A stretch of 64,000 nt of DNA, taken from Saccharopolyspora flava (lineage in GTDB: Bacteria > Actinomycetota > Actinomycetes > Mycobacteriales > Pseudonocardiaceae). Positions within the stretch are counted from its first letter, which is position 1, and every line of letters starts with the position of its first letter. Location of the stretch: positions 372,001 through 436,000 of the forward strand of contig NZ_FOZX01000002.1 in assembly GCF_900116135.1 (NCBI RefSeq). The letters are read 5' to 3'. This document shows positions 42,074-50,698 of the stretch, piece by piece. The translations under genes were made by a program, and so were the position numbers. The notes below the pieces were generated by a model. The model saw nothing but the letters and a program-made list of their open reading frames with translations, was not told the DNA's origin and ran no database searches.

Positions 42074-42513
42074 GTCTCCTCGCTCAACCCCTCTCGTTCG
42101 TCGCGTGCGCGCAACCTTCGTGCTTCGTGTCTGTATCCGACTCCCGCAAGCCAATTGCCGCCTAGCCCCGACGAGCTCGGACGAGCTCACCGCGGACTTC
42201 CCCGACGTACACCGGCGAGACTAACGGGCGTTCCCCATGACTGGATGTCATCGGTTACGGGGCCGAGACTCTACCGTGATCATGCGGGGGCGCCAAGCAC
42301 CTGATTCGGACATGTGAGTCCAGTAACCCCGGAATGCCGAGCAACCCAACACGATCTGTAGTCAAGATCGGGAAAAATTAGTCCATTCGGGGGGCACCTG
42401 CAGGATTCGTTAGCCAGCGCTCGAACCCCTTGCGTGACATATAACACGGCCTCGCGAGCTGCGATTCCTTGATCAAACCGGGGCTCGGGCCAGCGGAAAC
42501 GCCCCGGCGCACC
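42074..42513. other. rpfB promoter region and long intergenic stretch
   Basis: About 440 bases between the upstream ORF of rpfB and the terminator of the second Rpf gene. It is less GC-rich than its neighbours near 42300-42470 and should hold the rpfB promoter. Open frames here (for example a minus-strand frame from 42597) lack ribosome sites. No riboswitch or repeat was recognised. Confidence 0.35.
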
Positions 42514-42550
42514 GGTCCGGCCCGGGCGCTGCGCGCACCCGGGCCGGACC
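42514..42550 (-). terminator. Hairpin terminator downstream of the small Rpf gene
   Basis: A 13-bp stem, GGTCCGGCCCGGG with its complement (42514-42526 and 42538-42550), with an 11-base loop. It is the second of two hairpins after the small Rpf gene on the minus strand. Confidence 0.7.
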
Positions 42551-42565
42551 TCCCCTCCCCTCGCA

Positions 42566-42587
42566 CGAGGGAACCGCGGTTCCCTCG
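42566..42587 (-). terminator. Palindromic hairpin adjacent to the small Rpf stop codon
   Basis: A perfect 22-base palindrome centred on CCGCGG begins 34 bases after the small Rpf stop on the minus strand. Together with the hairpin at 42514-42550 it forms a tandem terminator. Confidence 0.6.
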
Positions 42588-42621
42588 CGACGATCATTCG
42601 CGGTATTGAGGCGAATTCACG

Positions 42622-42984
42622 TCATCGCGGCAGGCCGAGCTTCCGCGAGCAGGCAGGCCAGGCGCCGTAACCACCGCGGTCGGCGCGCACCTGCTCGGCG
42701 ATCTCGATCTGCTGCTCCCGCGATGCGCGGTGCGGATAGCGGTTGTACCGCTCTCCTCCGTAGGCGGCCCAGGTGCTGCGACTGAACTGGAGGCCGCCGT
42801 AGTAACCGTTGCCCGTGTTCGCGGACCAGTTACCACCGGATTCGCACCCGGCGAGCCGGTCCCACACCGCGGCTCGATCGTCGGTCGGGGCTGCCGCGGC
42901 GTTCGGGGCCACCGCGACCAGGGCACTACCGCTGACAGCGATAGCAGCCGCCACAGTCCACTTCGTGAATCTATGGAACTCCAC
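42622..42984 (-). CDS. Secreted resuscitation-promoting factor (short, RpfC/RpfE-like)
   Basis: A protein of 120 residues with a cleavable signal peptide (FTKWTVAAAIAVSGSALVAVAPNAAAA, cleavage near AAAAPT) and an 80-residue Rpf domain. The domain '[42 protein letters not shown]' contains the catalytic Glu of GCESGGNW and a conserved cysteine pair, and ends in 'GYGAWPACSRKLGLPR'. It lacks DUF348 and G5 domains, so it is a minimal diffusible muralytic factor. The GTG at 42984 has GAGG eight bases upstream. It stands beside rpfB, giving two Rpf proteins in one locus. The leader is strongly structured. Confidence 0.93.
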   Translation of the reverse strand: MEFHRFTKWTVAAAIAVSGSALVAVAPNAAAAPTDDRAAVWDRLAGCESGGNWSANTGNGYYGGLQFSRSTWAAYGGERYNRYPHRASREQQIEIAEQVRADRGGYGAWPACSRKLGLPR

Positions 42985-43167
42985 TGTGCATCCTCACAAC
43001 CGATGGTCCGGTCTGGAGGACCTCCACCGGGAAACCCCGGCGGAGTTCGGGGTGTCCCCCGTTCCGGCTTCCACAGTGGACGGTAGAAGTCGGCGTGCGG
43101 ACCGCAAGCGGACGATCCTGAGCATCGCTTACCAGGAATCGCAGCGTGGCGGACTACAGGGGTGTGA

Positions 43168-44001
43168 TTACCCTCGTTCGAGGCCGAAGACTCGCTCGGC
43201 CGTGGCGGTGGTGGCTACGGCCAGCTCATCGACCTTCATGCCGCGGAGGTCGGCGAGGTCACGAAGGGTGTAATTGACGCAGTACGGCTGGTTGGGGTGT
43301 CCCCGGAAGGGGTGCGGGGTCAGGAACGGCGCGTCGGTCTCCACCAGCATCTGCTCCAGCGGAACCGCTTTGGCCGCCTCACGAAGGCTTTTGGCGTTCC
43401 GGAAGGTCGCCGTGCCGGCGAACGAGAGCACGTATCCCTTGGCAACGCAGGACTTCGCGAACTCGGCGTCGCCGGAGAAGCAGTGGAACACCACCGTCTC
43501 CGGGGCGCCCTCCTCGTCCAGGATGCGCAGGACGTCGTCGTGCGCCTCGCGGTCGTGGATCATCAGCGGCTTGCCGGTCCGCTTGGCGAGGTCGATGTGC
43601 CAGCGGAACGCCTCCTGCTGCGGTTCCGGCGGCGAGTAGTCCCAGTAGTAGTCCAGGCCGGTCTCGCCGATGGCCACCACGCGCGGGTGCGCGGAGAGCT
43701 CCTCCAGCGCCGCCTTCTCCTCGTCGCCGAAGTCCTTGGTGCGGGTCGGGTGCAGCGCCACGGCGGCGAACACCCGCTCGTCCCAGGTCGCGGCCTCGAC
43801 GGCCCAGCGGGCCGAGTCGAGGTCGTCGGCGACGGTGACGACCCGGCCGACACCGGCGCCCTGCGCGCAGTCGACCATCGCCCGGACGTCCTCGGCGGTC
43901 TTGGCGCCGCAGGCGTCGAGGTGGGTGTGGGAGTCGACGGCGGCTGCCGCCAGCGCCTCGGGCACCGGCGGCAGCTCGTTCCGGGAGGTCTTCTTGCCCA
44001 T
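43168..44001 (-). CDS. tatD: TatD family hydrolase / DNase
   Basis: A metal-dependent hydrolase of 277 residues related to TatD DNase. The ligands are in AVDSHTHLDACG (His-x-His), AIGETGLDYYWDYSPPEPQQEAFRWHI (Glu), 'MIHDREAHDD', 'VFHCFSGDAEFAKSC' and VETDAPFLTPHPFRG (Asp). The ATG at 44001 overlaps the metG stop (TGATG), and a longer frame upstream lies inside metG. metG-tatD-rpfB-ksgA is a conserved actinobacterial order. It acts in the cytoplasm, probably in DNA repair or RNA quality control. Confidence 0.95.
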   Translation of the reverse strand: MGKKTSRNELPPVPEALAAAAVDSHTHLDACGAKTAEDVRAMVDCAQGAGVGRVVTVADDLDSARWAVEAATWDERVFAAVALHPTRTKDFGDEEKAALEELSAHPRVVAIGETGLDYYWDYSPPEPQQEAFRWHIDLAKRTGKPLMIHDREAHDDVLRILDEEGAPETVVFHCFSGDAEFAKSCVAKGYVLSFAGTATFRNAKSLREAAKAVPLEQMLVETDAPFLTPHPFRGHPNQPYCVNYTLRDLADLRGMKVDELAVATTATAERVFGLERG

Positions 44002-45797
44002 CAGTCCTGCTGGATCGGGGCCCACTCCGGGCCGGTCTCGCCGAGTTCGGCGTCGAGCTTGGCGAACAGCGGCTTCGGCTTGTTCAGCGGGCGGCCCACC
44101 TCGATCTCGGTGGACTCCCACTTGGCCTGCTCGGCGGCGTACTCGCCCATCAGCACCGGGTAGGACAGCGAGGCGTCGTCGAGGTCGTCGACCTCGCGGA
44201 TCTCCGGCTGCGCCGCCCACACGCCGGTGCCGCCCAGCAGCTCGTGCACCTTCTGCGCGGAGTGCGGCAGGAACGGCGTGAGCAGCGTGTTCGCGTCCGA
44301 GACGACCTGCAGCGCGGTGTGCAGGACGGCGTCGCGGCGGTCCGGGTCCTCCTTGAGCTTCCACGGCTCCTGGTCGGACAGGTACTTGTTGGCCGCCGAG
44401 ACGACCCGCATCGCCTCCTGCGAGGCCGCCTTGAACCGCGAGCTGCGCAGGTGGGCGCCGACGGTGTCGAACGCGGCGCGGGACTGGGCCTTGAGCTCCT
44501 CGTCGGCCGGGGCCGGGGAGGTCGGGGCCGGGACGGCGCCGTTGTTCTTGGCCGCCATCGAGATGGACCGGTTGACCAGGTTGCCCCACTCGTTGGCCAG
44601 CTCGAAGTTGGTGCGGCGGACGAACTCGTCCCAGGTGAAGTCGGTGTCGGTGTTCTCGGGACCGGCCACCGAGATGAAGTAGCGCAGGGTGTCCGGGCCG
44701 AACTCGCGCAGGAAGTCGCGCACGTAGATGACCGTGCCGCGCGAGGTGGAGAACTTCGAGCCGCTCATGGTGAGGAACTCGCTGGAGACGACCTCGTCGG
44801 GCAGGTTCAGCTCGCCGAACGGACCGACCTCACCGCCCTTGTCGCCCTGACCGTTGTGGCCCATCAGCAGGGTCGGCCAGATCTGGGCGTGGAAGGTGAT
44901 GTTGTCCTTGCCCATGAAGTAGTAGCCCTGGGCCGACGGGTCGGTCCACCACTGCTTCCAGGCGTCGGCGTCGCCGGTGCGGCGCGCCCACTCGACGCTG
45001 GCCGACAGGTAGCCGATGACGGCGTCGAACCACACGTAGAAGCGCTTCATCGGCTGGTCGCGCCAGCCGTCCAGCGGGATCGGCACGCCCCAGTCCAGGT
45101 CGCGGCTGATCGCGCGCGGGCGCATGTCCTCGACGAGGTTCTGGGCGAACTTGAGCACGTTCGGGCGCCAACCGTCGCGAGTGGACAGCCACGTGCCCAG
45201 CGACTCGGTGAACGAGGGCAGGTCGAGGAACAGGTGCTCGGTCTCGACGAACTCGGGCTTCTCGCCGTTGATCCGCGAGACCGGGTTCTTCAGCTCGGCC
45301 GGGTCGAGCTGGTTGCCGCAGTTGTCGCACTGGTCGCCGCGCGCGCCGTCGTAACCGCAGATCGGGCAGGTGCCCTCGATGTAGCGGTCGGGCAGCGTGC
45401 GGCCGGTGGACGGGCTGATCGCGCCGGTCGTGGTCTTGGGCAGCACGTAGCCGTTGCGGTGCAGCGCGAGGAAGAGGTCCTGCACCACCTTGTAGTGGTT
45501 GCCGGTGGTGGTGCGGGTGAACAGGTCGTAGGACAGGCCGAGTCCCTGCAGGTCCTCGGTGATGACCCGGTTGTACTTGTCGGCGAGCTGGCGGGTGGTC
45601 AGCCCCTCGTTCTCGGCCTGGACCGAGATCGGGGTCCCGTGCTCGTCGGTGCCGGAGACCATGAGCACCCGGTTGCCGGCCATTCGCTGGTAGCGGGAGA
45701 AGACGTCCGAAGGCACACCGAAGCCGGAGACATGACCGATGTGACGCGGACCGTTGGCATAAGGCCAGGCCACAGCCGTCAACACAGAGGCACTCAT
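44001..45797 (-). CDS. metG: Methionyl-tRNA synthetase
   Basis: Charges tRNA(Met) and initiator tRNA. 598 residues from the ATG at 45797. The class I HIGH motif is in [20 protein letters not shown]. The zinc knuckle has four cysteines, [18 protein letters not shown]. The second nucleotide motif is [11 protein letters not shown], a KFSTS variant of KMSKS. The anticodon-binding helical domain ends the protein with no C-terminal tRNA-binding EMAP domain. No clear ribosome site precedes the start, so the mRNA may be leaderless; a TTG at 45806 is less likely. A family B element lies just upstream. Confidence 0.97.
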   Translation of the reverse strand: MSASVLTAVAWPYANGPRHIGHVSGFGVPSDVFSRYQRMAGNRVLMVSGTDEHGTPISVQAENEGLTTRQLADKYNRVITEDLQGLGLSYDLFTRTTTGNHYKVVQDLFLALHRNGYVLPKTTTGAISPSTGRTLPDRYIEGTCPICGYDGARGDQCDNCGNQLDPAELKNPVSRINGEKPEFVETEHLFLDLPSFTESLGTWLSTRDGWRPNVLKFAQNLVEDMRPRAISRDLDWGVPIPLDGWRDQPMKRFYVWFDAVIGYLSASVEWARRTGDADAWKQWWTDPSAQGYYFMGKDNITFHAQIWPTLLMGHNGQGDKGGEVGPFGELNLPDEVVSSEFLTMSGSKFSTSRGTVIYVRDFLREFGPDTLRYFISVAGPENTDTDFTWDEFVRRTNFELANEWGNLVNRSISMAAKNNGAVPAPTSPAPADEELKAQSRAAFDTVGAHLRSSRFKAASQEAMRVVSAANKYLSDQEPWKLKEDPDRRDAVLHTALQVVSDANTLLTPFLPHSAQKVHELLGGTGVWAAQPEIREVDDLDDASLSYPVLMGEYAAEQAKWESTEIEVGRPLNKPKPLFAKLDAELGETGPEWAPIQQD

Positions 45798-45846
45798 GGT
45801 GTTCAAGGGTAGTCGGCCGCTTCTCTCGCGTGACCGCGCGGGGGCA

Positions 45847-45920
45847 GGGGACAGTTTTAGCCATAATCACCCATGATCAAAGTCCGTTATGCCCGGTTAA
45901 TTATGGCTAAAACTGTCCCC
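45847..45920. repeat. Family B inverted-repeat element, copy 3
   Basis: Perfect 21-base arms containing GGACAGTTTTAGCCATAAT and its complement enclose 32 bases starting CACCCATGATCAA. Unlike the other two copies it lies between two genes on the same strand, the 3' end of rsmI and the 5' end of metG, about 50 bases upstream of the metG start. Confidence 0.92.
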
Positions 45921-45982
45921 ATCCTGGGCAAACGCCCGCACGTTCCCGCACGCGGCGAAGTGCCACCGAAACCCTCCGGGCG

Positions 45983-46819
45983 TCACTTCCGCGCGGCGAG
46001 GACCGCGTCGTAGAGCTCCTTCTTGCGGACTCCCGCGAGCTCGGCGACCTCGGCGACGGCGTCCTTCAACCGGATGCCGTCCGCGGCCCGCTCCTCGACC
46101 CGGCCGACCAGCTCCGCCGGGTCGGTCGGGGCGGCCTGCTCGGCTCCGGCCAGGACCACCGTGATCTCACCGCGAACGCCGTCGGCCGCCCATTCGGCCA
46201 GCTCGCCGAGGGTGCCGCGCTTGATCTCCTCGTAGGTCTTGGTGAGCTCGCGGCACACCGCGGCCCGCCGCGACTCGCCCAGCACCGACACCGCGTCGGC
46301 GAGGGCGTCGGCGAGCCGGTGCGGGGCCTCGAAGAACACGCTGGTGCGCTCCTCGGCGGCCAGCCGCCCGAAGAACTTCCGCCGGTCCCCGGGCTTGCGC
46401 GGCGGGAACCCCTCGAAGCAGAACCGGTCCGACGGGAGCCCGGACACCGCCAGCGCCGTGGTCACCGCCGACGGCCCGGGCAGGCAGGTCACCGGCAGGC
46501 CCTCGGCCACGCACGCCGACACCAGCCGGTAGCCGGGATCGGACACGCTGGGCATGCCGGCGTCGGTCACCAGCAGCACGGACTTCCCGTCCCGCAGCGC
46601 GTCGAGCAGCATCGGCGCGCGGGCCGACTCGACGGCCTCGTAGTAGCTGACGACCTTGCCCTCGGGGGCGACGCCCAGGGCGCTGGCGAGGTTGCGCACC
46701 CGGCGGGTGTCCTCGGCGGCCACCACCTCGGCGGAACCGAGGGCCTCGACCAGGCGTGCGGAGGCGTCGCGGGCATCACCCAGCGGGGTGGCGGCGAGGA
46801 GCAGGGTGCCGGAGTCCAT
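45983..46819 (-). CDS. rsmI: 16S rRNA (cytidine(1402)-2'-O)-methyltransferase
   Basis: A SAM-dependent SPOUT-like tetrapyrrole-methylase-fold enzyme of 278 residues that modifies C1402 in the ribosomal P site. Characteristic parts: LLLAATPLGDARDASARLVEAL at the start, VVAAEDTRRVRNLASALGV, 'VLLVTDAGMPSVSDPGYRLVSACVAEGLPVTCLPGPSAVTTALAVSGLPSDRFCFEGFPPRK', and the C-terminal 'RLKDAVAEVAELAGVRKKELYDAVLA'. rsmI and the protein mannosyltransferase gene are divergent neighbours, as Rv1003/Rv1002c are. Confidence 0.96.
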   Translation of the reverse strand: MDSGTLLLAATPLGDARDASARLVEALGSAEVVAAEDTRRVRNLASALGVAPEGKVVSYYEAVESARAPMLLDALRDGKSVLLVTDAGMPSVSDPGYRLVSACVAEGLPVTCLPGPSAVTTALAVSGLPSDRFCFEGFPPRKPGDRRKFFGRLAAEERTSVFFEAPHRLADALADAVSVLGESRRAAVCRELTKTYEEIKRGTLGELAEWAADGVRGEITVVLAGAEQAAPTDPAELVGRVEERAADGIRLKDAVAEVAELAGVRKKELYDAVLAARK

Positions 46820-46889
46820 GACCGCACAGCGTAGGCCGGTCGCGGGGCGTGCCCCGGTCGAGGCGTGCCTGCCCCTTACGATCGACGGT

Positions 46890-48458
46890 GTGAGCGTCCC
46901 AGTCCGCAGGTTCGGCGGTGCCGACGAACTCGTCCAGGTAGGCCGCGCACCGGCGGCTCACCGGCCGGGCGAGACCGACCCGCTGCCGCTGCTGGACACC
47001 TCGATGCCCACCGACCGCAAGCGCGCGTGGATCGTGACGCTGGTGATCACCCTGGTCGCCGGGCTGGTCCGGTTCTGGGACCTCGGCCGGGCGACCGACG
47101 AGGGCACGCCGGTCTTCGACGAGAAGCACTACGTCCCGCAGGCGTGGCAGATGCTGCGCAACGGCGGTTACGAGGACAACCCCGGCTACGAGCTGGTGGC
47201 GCACCCGCCGGTCGGCAAGCAGATGATCGCGATCGGCGAGTGGCTGCTGGGCTACACGCCGTGGGGCTGGCGGCTCATCGCGGCCCTGTTCGGCACGCTG
47301 ATGGTGCTGCTGATCATCCGCATCGCGCGCCGGATGACGCGCTCGACGCTGCTCGGCGCGCTGGCCGGGATCCTGCTGATCTGCGACGGGCTCAGCCACG
47401 TGCAGTCGCGCGTGGGGATGCTCGACATCTTCCAGGCGCTGTTCATCCTCGCCGCGTTCTCCTGCCTGCTGGTCGACCGCGACCAGGTCCGCGAGCGGCT
47501 GTGGCAGGTCTGCTCGGACGGCCGTCTCGACCCGGCGACCTGGGGGCCTGCGCTGGGTTTCCGCTGGTGGCGCTTCGGGGCCGGGCTGATGCTCGGCCTG
47601 GCCTGCGGGACCAAGTGGAACGGCATCTACTACATCATGGCGTTCGGCCTGCTCAGCGTGTTCTGGGACGCGCTGGCCCGGCGCGCGGCGGGGGTGCGGC
47701 GGCCGTGGCGGGCGGCGCTGGTGCGCGACACCGCCCCGGCGCTGTGGGCGCTGGTGGGCATCCCGCTGCTGCTGTACTTCGCGACCTGGTCGGGCTGGTT
47801 CGCCAGCGAGACCGCCACCGACCGGCACGCGGTGCTGCTCAACGACGACGTGGGCATGAACGGCCTGCCGGACGCGCTGCGGTCGCTGCTGTACTACCAG
47901 CTCAACGTGCTGGACTTCCACACGCACCTGACCACCCCGGCGACGCCGCACCCGTGGGAGTCGAAGCCGTGGGCGTGGCCGATGGGCATGCGCCCGATGC
48001 TCTACTACTACGAGTCGGGGATGCCGGGCTGCGGCCGCAACAGCTGCGTGCAGGCGACGATGCTGATCGGGACCCCGGCGATGTGGTGGCTGGCGCTGCC
48101 GGTCGCGGCCTGGTCGCTGTGGCGCGCGGTGTTCCGGCTGGACTGGCGCTACGCGGCGGTGCTGGTCGGCTACGGCGCCGGGTACCTGCCGTGGTTCACG
48201 AACCTGGCGCGGCAGATGTACTACTTCTACGCCACTCCCCTGGTCCCGTTCCTGGTGCTGGGGATCGTTCTGGTGCTCGGCCAGGTGCTGGGCACGGTCG
48301 AGGACCACTACGAGCGCCGCAAGACCGGCCTGCTCGCGGTGTCGCTCTACATCGGACTGGTGGTCGCCAACTTCATCTGGCTGTGGCCGGTCCTCAACGG
48401 CGACCCGATCACCCACGAGCACTGGCAGGCCGAGCTCTGGCTGCCGTCCTGGCGCTGA
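46890..48458 (+). CDS. pmt: Protein O-mannosyltransferase (PMT family)
   Basis: A multispanning membrane enzyme of 522 residues that transfers mannose from polyprenyl-phosphate-mannose to Ser/Thr of Sec-exported proteins. A 45-residue hydrophilic N-terminus precedes the first helix. The catalytic DE pair is in GTPVFDEKHYVPQAWQML, followed by 'LVAHPPVGKQMIAIGEWLLGYTPWGWRL'. The long periplasmic loop 'HPWESKPWAWPMGMRPMLYYYESG' and the closing membrane pairs match Rv1002c. The GTG at 46890 is chosen without a clear ribosome site; an in-frame ATG further down (MPTDRKRAWIV) would still retain the first helix. It ends in a strong palindromic terminator. Confidence 0.95.
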   Translation: MSVPVRRFGGADELVQVGRAPAAHRPGETDPLPLLDTSMPTDRKRAWIVTLVITLVAGLVRFWDLGRATDEGTPVFDEKHYVPQAWQMLRNGGYEDNPGYELVAHPPVGKQMIAIGEWLLGYTPWGWRLIAALFGTLMVLLIIRIARRMTRSTLLGALAGILLICDGLSHVQSRVGMLDIFQALFILAAFSCLLVDRDQVRERLWQVCSDGRLDPATWGPALGFRWWRFGAGLMLGLACGTKWNGIYYIMAFGLLSVFWDALARRAAGVRRPWRAALVRDTAPALWALVGIPLLLYFATWSGWFASETATDRHAVLLNDDVGMNGLPDALRSLLYYQLNVLDFHTHLTTPATPHPWESKPWAWPMGMRPMLYYYESGMPGCGRNSCVQATMLIGTPAMWWLALPVAAWSLWRAVFRLDWRYAAVLVGYGAGYLPWFTNLARQMYYFYATPLVPFLVLGIVLVLGQVLGTVEDHYERRKTGLLAVSLYIGLVVANFIWLWPVLNGDPITHEHWQAELWLPSWR

Positions 48459-48463
48459 TCCGG

Positions 48464-48497
48464 CGCGCGCGGAGCCCGGCGCCGGGCTCCGCGCGCG
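48464..48497. terminator. Bidirectional terminator between pmt and lat
   Basis: A 34-base perfect palindrome centred on GGCGCC starts six bases after the pmt stop and ends eleven bases before the lat stop. It can serve both convergent genes. Confidence 0.85.
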
Positions 48498-48507
48498 TCC
48501 GGTCGGC

Positions 48508-49860
48508 TCAGGTCAGGGACGTGAGGGTCTTCCGGAGGGCCGCGACCGCGTCGAGGATCTCCTCCGGGCGGGCGGTGAGCGGCGGCCGGGCGCGCAGCGA
48601 GTCCGGGCCCGACGGGAGGAACAGGGTCCGGTGATCGTCCCGGGCGATCGCCAGGGCCCGGGCGCGCTGCTCGGGGTCGCGGAAGCTGATGGCGCACATC
48701 AGGCCGCGACCGCGCGGTGAGTGGACCAGGCGCGGGAACTCGGCCGCGAGGTCGCGGAGCTCGCCGAGCAGGAGCTCGCCCATCGCACGGCTGTGCGCGA
48801 ACAGGTCCTCGGCCTCGATGATCTCCAGGATGCGGGTCGCGCGGACCATGTCGGTGAGCGAGCCGCCCCAGGTGGAGCTGATCCGGCTGGGTTCGCGGAA
48901 AGCGTTGTCGGCCACGTCGAGGACGCGCCGACCGCCCATGACGCCGCAGACCTGCATCCGCTTGCCGAAGGCGACGAGGTCGGGTTCGAGCCCGAGCGCC
49001 TGGTGCGCCCACGCCCGACCGGTCAGCGCGCCGGTCTGCACCTCGTCGGCGACGGTGAGCACCTGGTGCTCGACGCACAACCGCTGCACGGCCTGCAGGA
49101 ACTGCGGTCGCAGGTGCCGGTCGCCGCCCTCGCCCTGGACGGGTTCGTAGACGAAGCAGGCGATCTCGGCGCCGTAGCGGCGCAGCGCGGATTCGGCGGC
49201 CTCCAGCGCGTGGACCTCCTCGGGCAGCAGGTCGGCGACGTCCCACCGCTCGCCGGGCTCGACGGCGGGGCTGGGGATGCGCGGCCAGTCGAACATCGGG
49301 TAGTCGCGGATCTTCGACGGGTCGGTGTTGGTCAGCGACAGCGTGTACCCGCTGCGGCCGTGGAAGGCCTTCTCCAGGTGCAGGACCCGGCTGCCGCGCA
49401 CGGCGATCCCGCGGCGGGCGTTGACCTTGGTCTTCCAGTCGAAGGCGACCTTGAGCGCGTTCTCCACGGCCAGCGTGCCGCCGTCGATGAAGAACAGCAG
49501 CGGCAGCTCGGGGATGCCGACGACCCGCTGGAAGGTCTCGGCGAAGCGGGCCTGCTCCTCGGTGGCGAAGTCGGGGTTGGACGGCTTGACCCGCGAGGCG
49601 CGGACCAGCGCGGCTTCGAACTCCGGGGTGCGCAGGCCGGGGTGGGAGTGCCCGAGCGGTGCGGAGCTGAAGAACATGGTCATGTCGAGGTAGTCGGTGC
49701 CGTCGCGCACGTCGCGGAGCCGGCAGCCGTCACCGGCGTCGAGGTCCACGACGATGTCCATCAGGTCGCCGGTGACCTGGGCTTTCAGCGCGGTCACGGG
49801 GTCGGCTCCGGCGCGCGGGGCGGGGACTGCGGTCGAAACGGTCTCGTGCTGAGCGGTCAT
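48508..49860 (-). CDS. lat: L-lysine 6-transaminase
   Basis: A PLP enzyme of 450 residues that converts lysine and 2-oxoglutarate to piperideine-6-carboxylate. It has the class III aminotransferase layout: 'LFFIDGGTLAVENALKVAFDWKTKVNARRG', 'LHLEKAFHGRSGYTLSLTNTDPSKIRDYP' with substrate-side residues, 'CFVYEPVQGEGGDRHLRPQFLQAVQRLC', ADEVQTGALTGRAWAHQALGL and the Schiff-base lysine in VAFGKRMQVCGVMGG. The ATG at 49860 has GGGAGG eight bases upstream. No beta-lactam (cephamycin) genes are nearby, so the likely role is lysine catabolism or stationary-phase metabolism, as for Rv3290c. Confidence 0.93.
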   Translation of the reverse strand: MTAQHETVSTAVPAPRAGADPVTALKAQVTGDLMDIVVDLDAGDGCRLRDVRDGTDYLDMTMFFSSAPLGHSHPGLRTPEFEAALVRASRVKPSNPDFATEEQARFAETFQRVVGIPELPLLFFIDGGTLAVENALKVAFDWKTKVNARRGIAVRGSRVLHLEKAFHGRSGYTLSLTNTDPSKIRDYPMFDWPRIPSPAVEPGERWDVADLLPEEVHALEAAESALRRYGAEIACFVYEPVQGEGGDRHLRPQFLQAVQRLCVEHQVLTVADEVQTGALTGRAWAHQALGLEPDLVAFGKRMQVCGVMGGRRVLDVADNAFREPSRISSTWGGSLTDMVRATRILEIIEAEDLFAHSRAMGELLLGELRDLAAEFPRLVHSPRGRGLMCAISFRDPEQRARALAIARDDHRTLFLPSGPDSLRARPPLTARPEEILDAVAALRKTLTSLT

Positions 49861-50155
49861 GATTCGGCCTCCCGGCTGCGTGGGCGCGGGTCTCGCGCAC
49901 ACAACAAGAATTACACAGAAGTCCGTTGATCGAGCAAGATACTTCAGCTGATCGTCCGAATGAACGAAAGATATTCTTCGGCTCGGGGGCCACGGATCCC
50001 CCGGAGCGGAAGAATTCGCGGTGTCAGGCCCGGCCGAGGCCGCCGAAGAGGTAGACCGGCTTCTCCTCGCCGGTCTCCGGCCGCCATCGCGAGCAGGTCA
50101 CCACGCCCGGTTCCTGGCCCGGGCCGGCGGAGATCGTCCGGATATCCTCGGCGGC

Positions 50156-50698
50156 ATGGCCAGGAGGTCCGGTTCCCAGACGCGCGAGGCGATCCGCGAG
50201 GCCGCGACCCGGCTGTTCACCGAGCGCGGCTACGCCGACACCTCGGTCCGCGACATCGCCGCGCGGGCGGCCACCGATCCGGCGCTGGTGATCCGGCACT
50301 TCGGCAGCAAGGAACTGCTGTTCCTGGACACCATGCACCTGAGCATCGACGACGAACCGCTGCTGGACGTGCCGCTGGAGCGGCTGGGCGCCCGGTTCGT
50401 CGAGGTGCTGCTCGACTCCGACGCCCGCACCCGCGCGATCTACCTCGCGATGGTGCAGGGCAGCGGCCACCCGCAGATCGCCGCGCGGCTGCGCGAGACC
50501 CACGAGACCTCGTTCGTGCAGCCGCTGCGGGTGCGGATGGGCGGCGACGACGCCGAGGACCGCGCCCGCTCGGCCGCGGCCCTGGTCGGCGGGCTGCTGT
50601 ACTCGCTGTGGGTGGTCGGCGACCAGCGGCTGGCCGCCGACCGGGACGGGCTGGTCGAGCGCTACGGCGCTCTGCTGCAGCGGCTGCTCACGCCGTGA
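50156..50698 (+). CDS. TetR family transcriptional regulator
   Basis: A regulator of 180 residues whose helix-turn-helix is 'REAIREAATRLFTERGYADTSVRDIAARAATDPALVIRHFGSKELLFL', with a compact ligand-binding C-terminus. The ATG at 50156 is chosen; a frame opening at 50021 lacks a ribosome site. Its stop codon is immediately followed by the stop of the convergent SDR gene. A 19-base operator-like dyad upstream of that SDR is a plausible binding site. Confidence 0.88.
   Translation: MARRSGSQTREAIREAATRLFTERGYADTSVRDIAARAATDPALVIRHFGSKELLFLDTMHLSIDDEPLLDVPLERLGARFVEVLLDSDARTRAIYLAMVQGSGHPQIAARLRETHETSFVQPLRVRMGGDDAEDRARSAAALVGGLLYSLWVVGDQRLAADRDGLVERYGALLQRLLTP

Noticed and set aside
42985..43167. 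ydaO-type c-di-AMP riboswitch upstream of the small Rpf gene
   Set aside because: The characteristic paired regions and the 3' conserved segment could not be matched by eye, so it is kept only as a weak finding.
48508..49860. Beta-lactam (cephamycin) cluster marker
   Set aside because: lat occurs in such clusters, but no ACV synthetase, isopenicillin N synthase or related genes are in the window.
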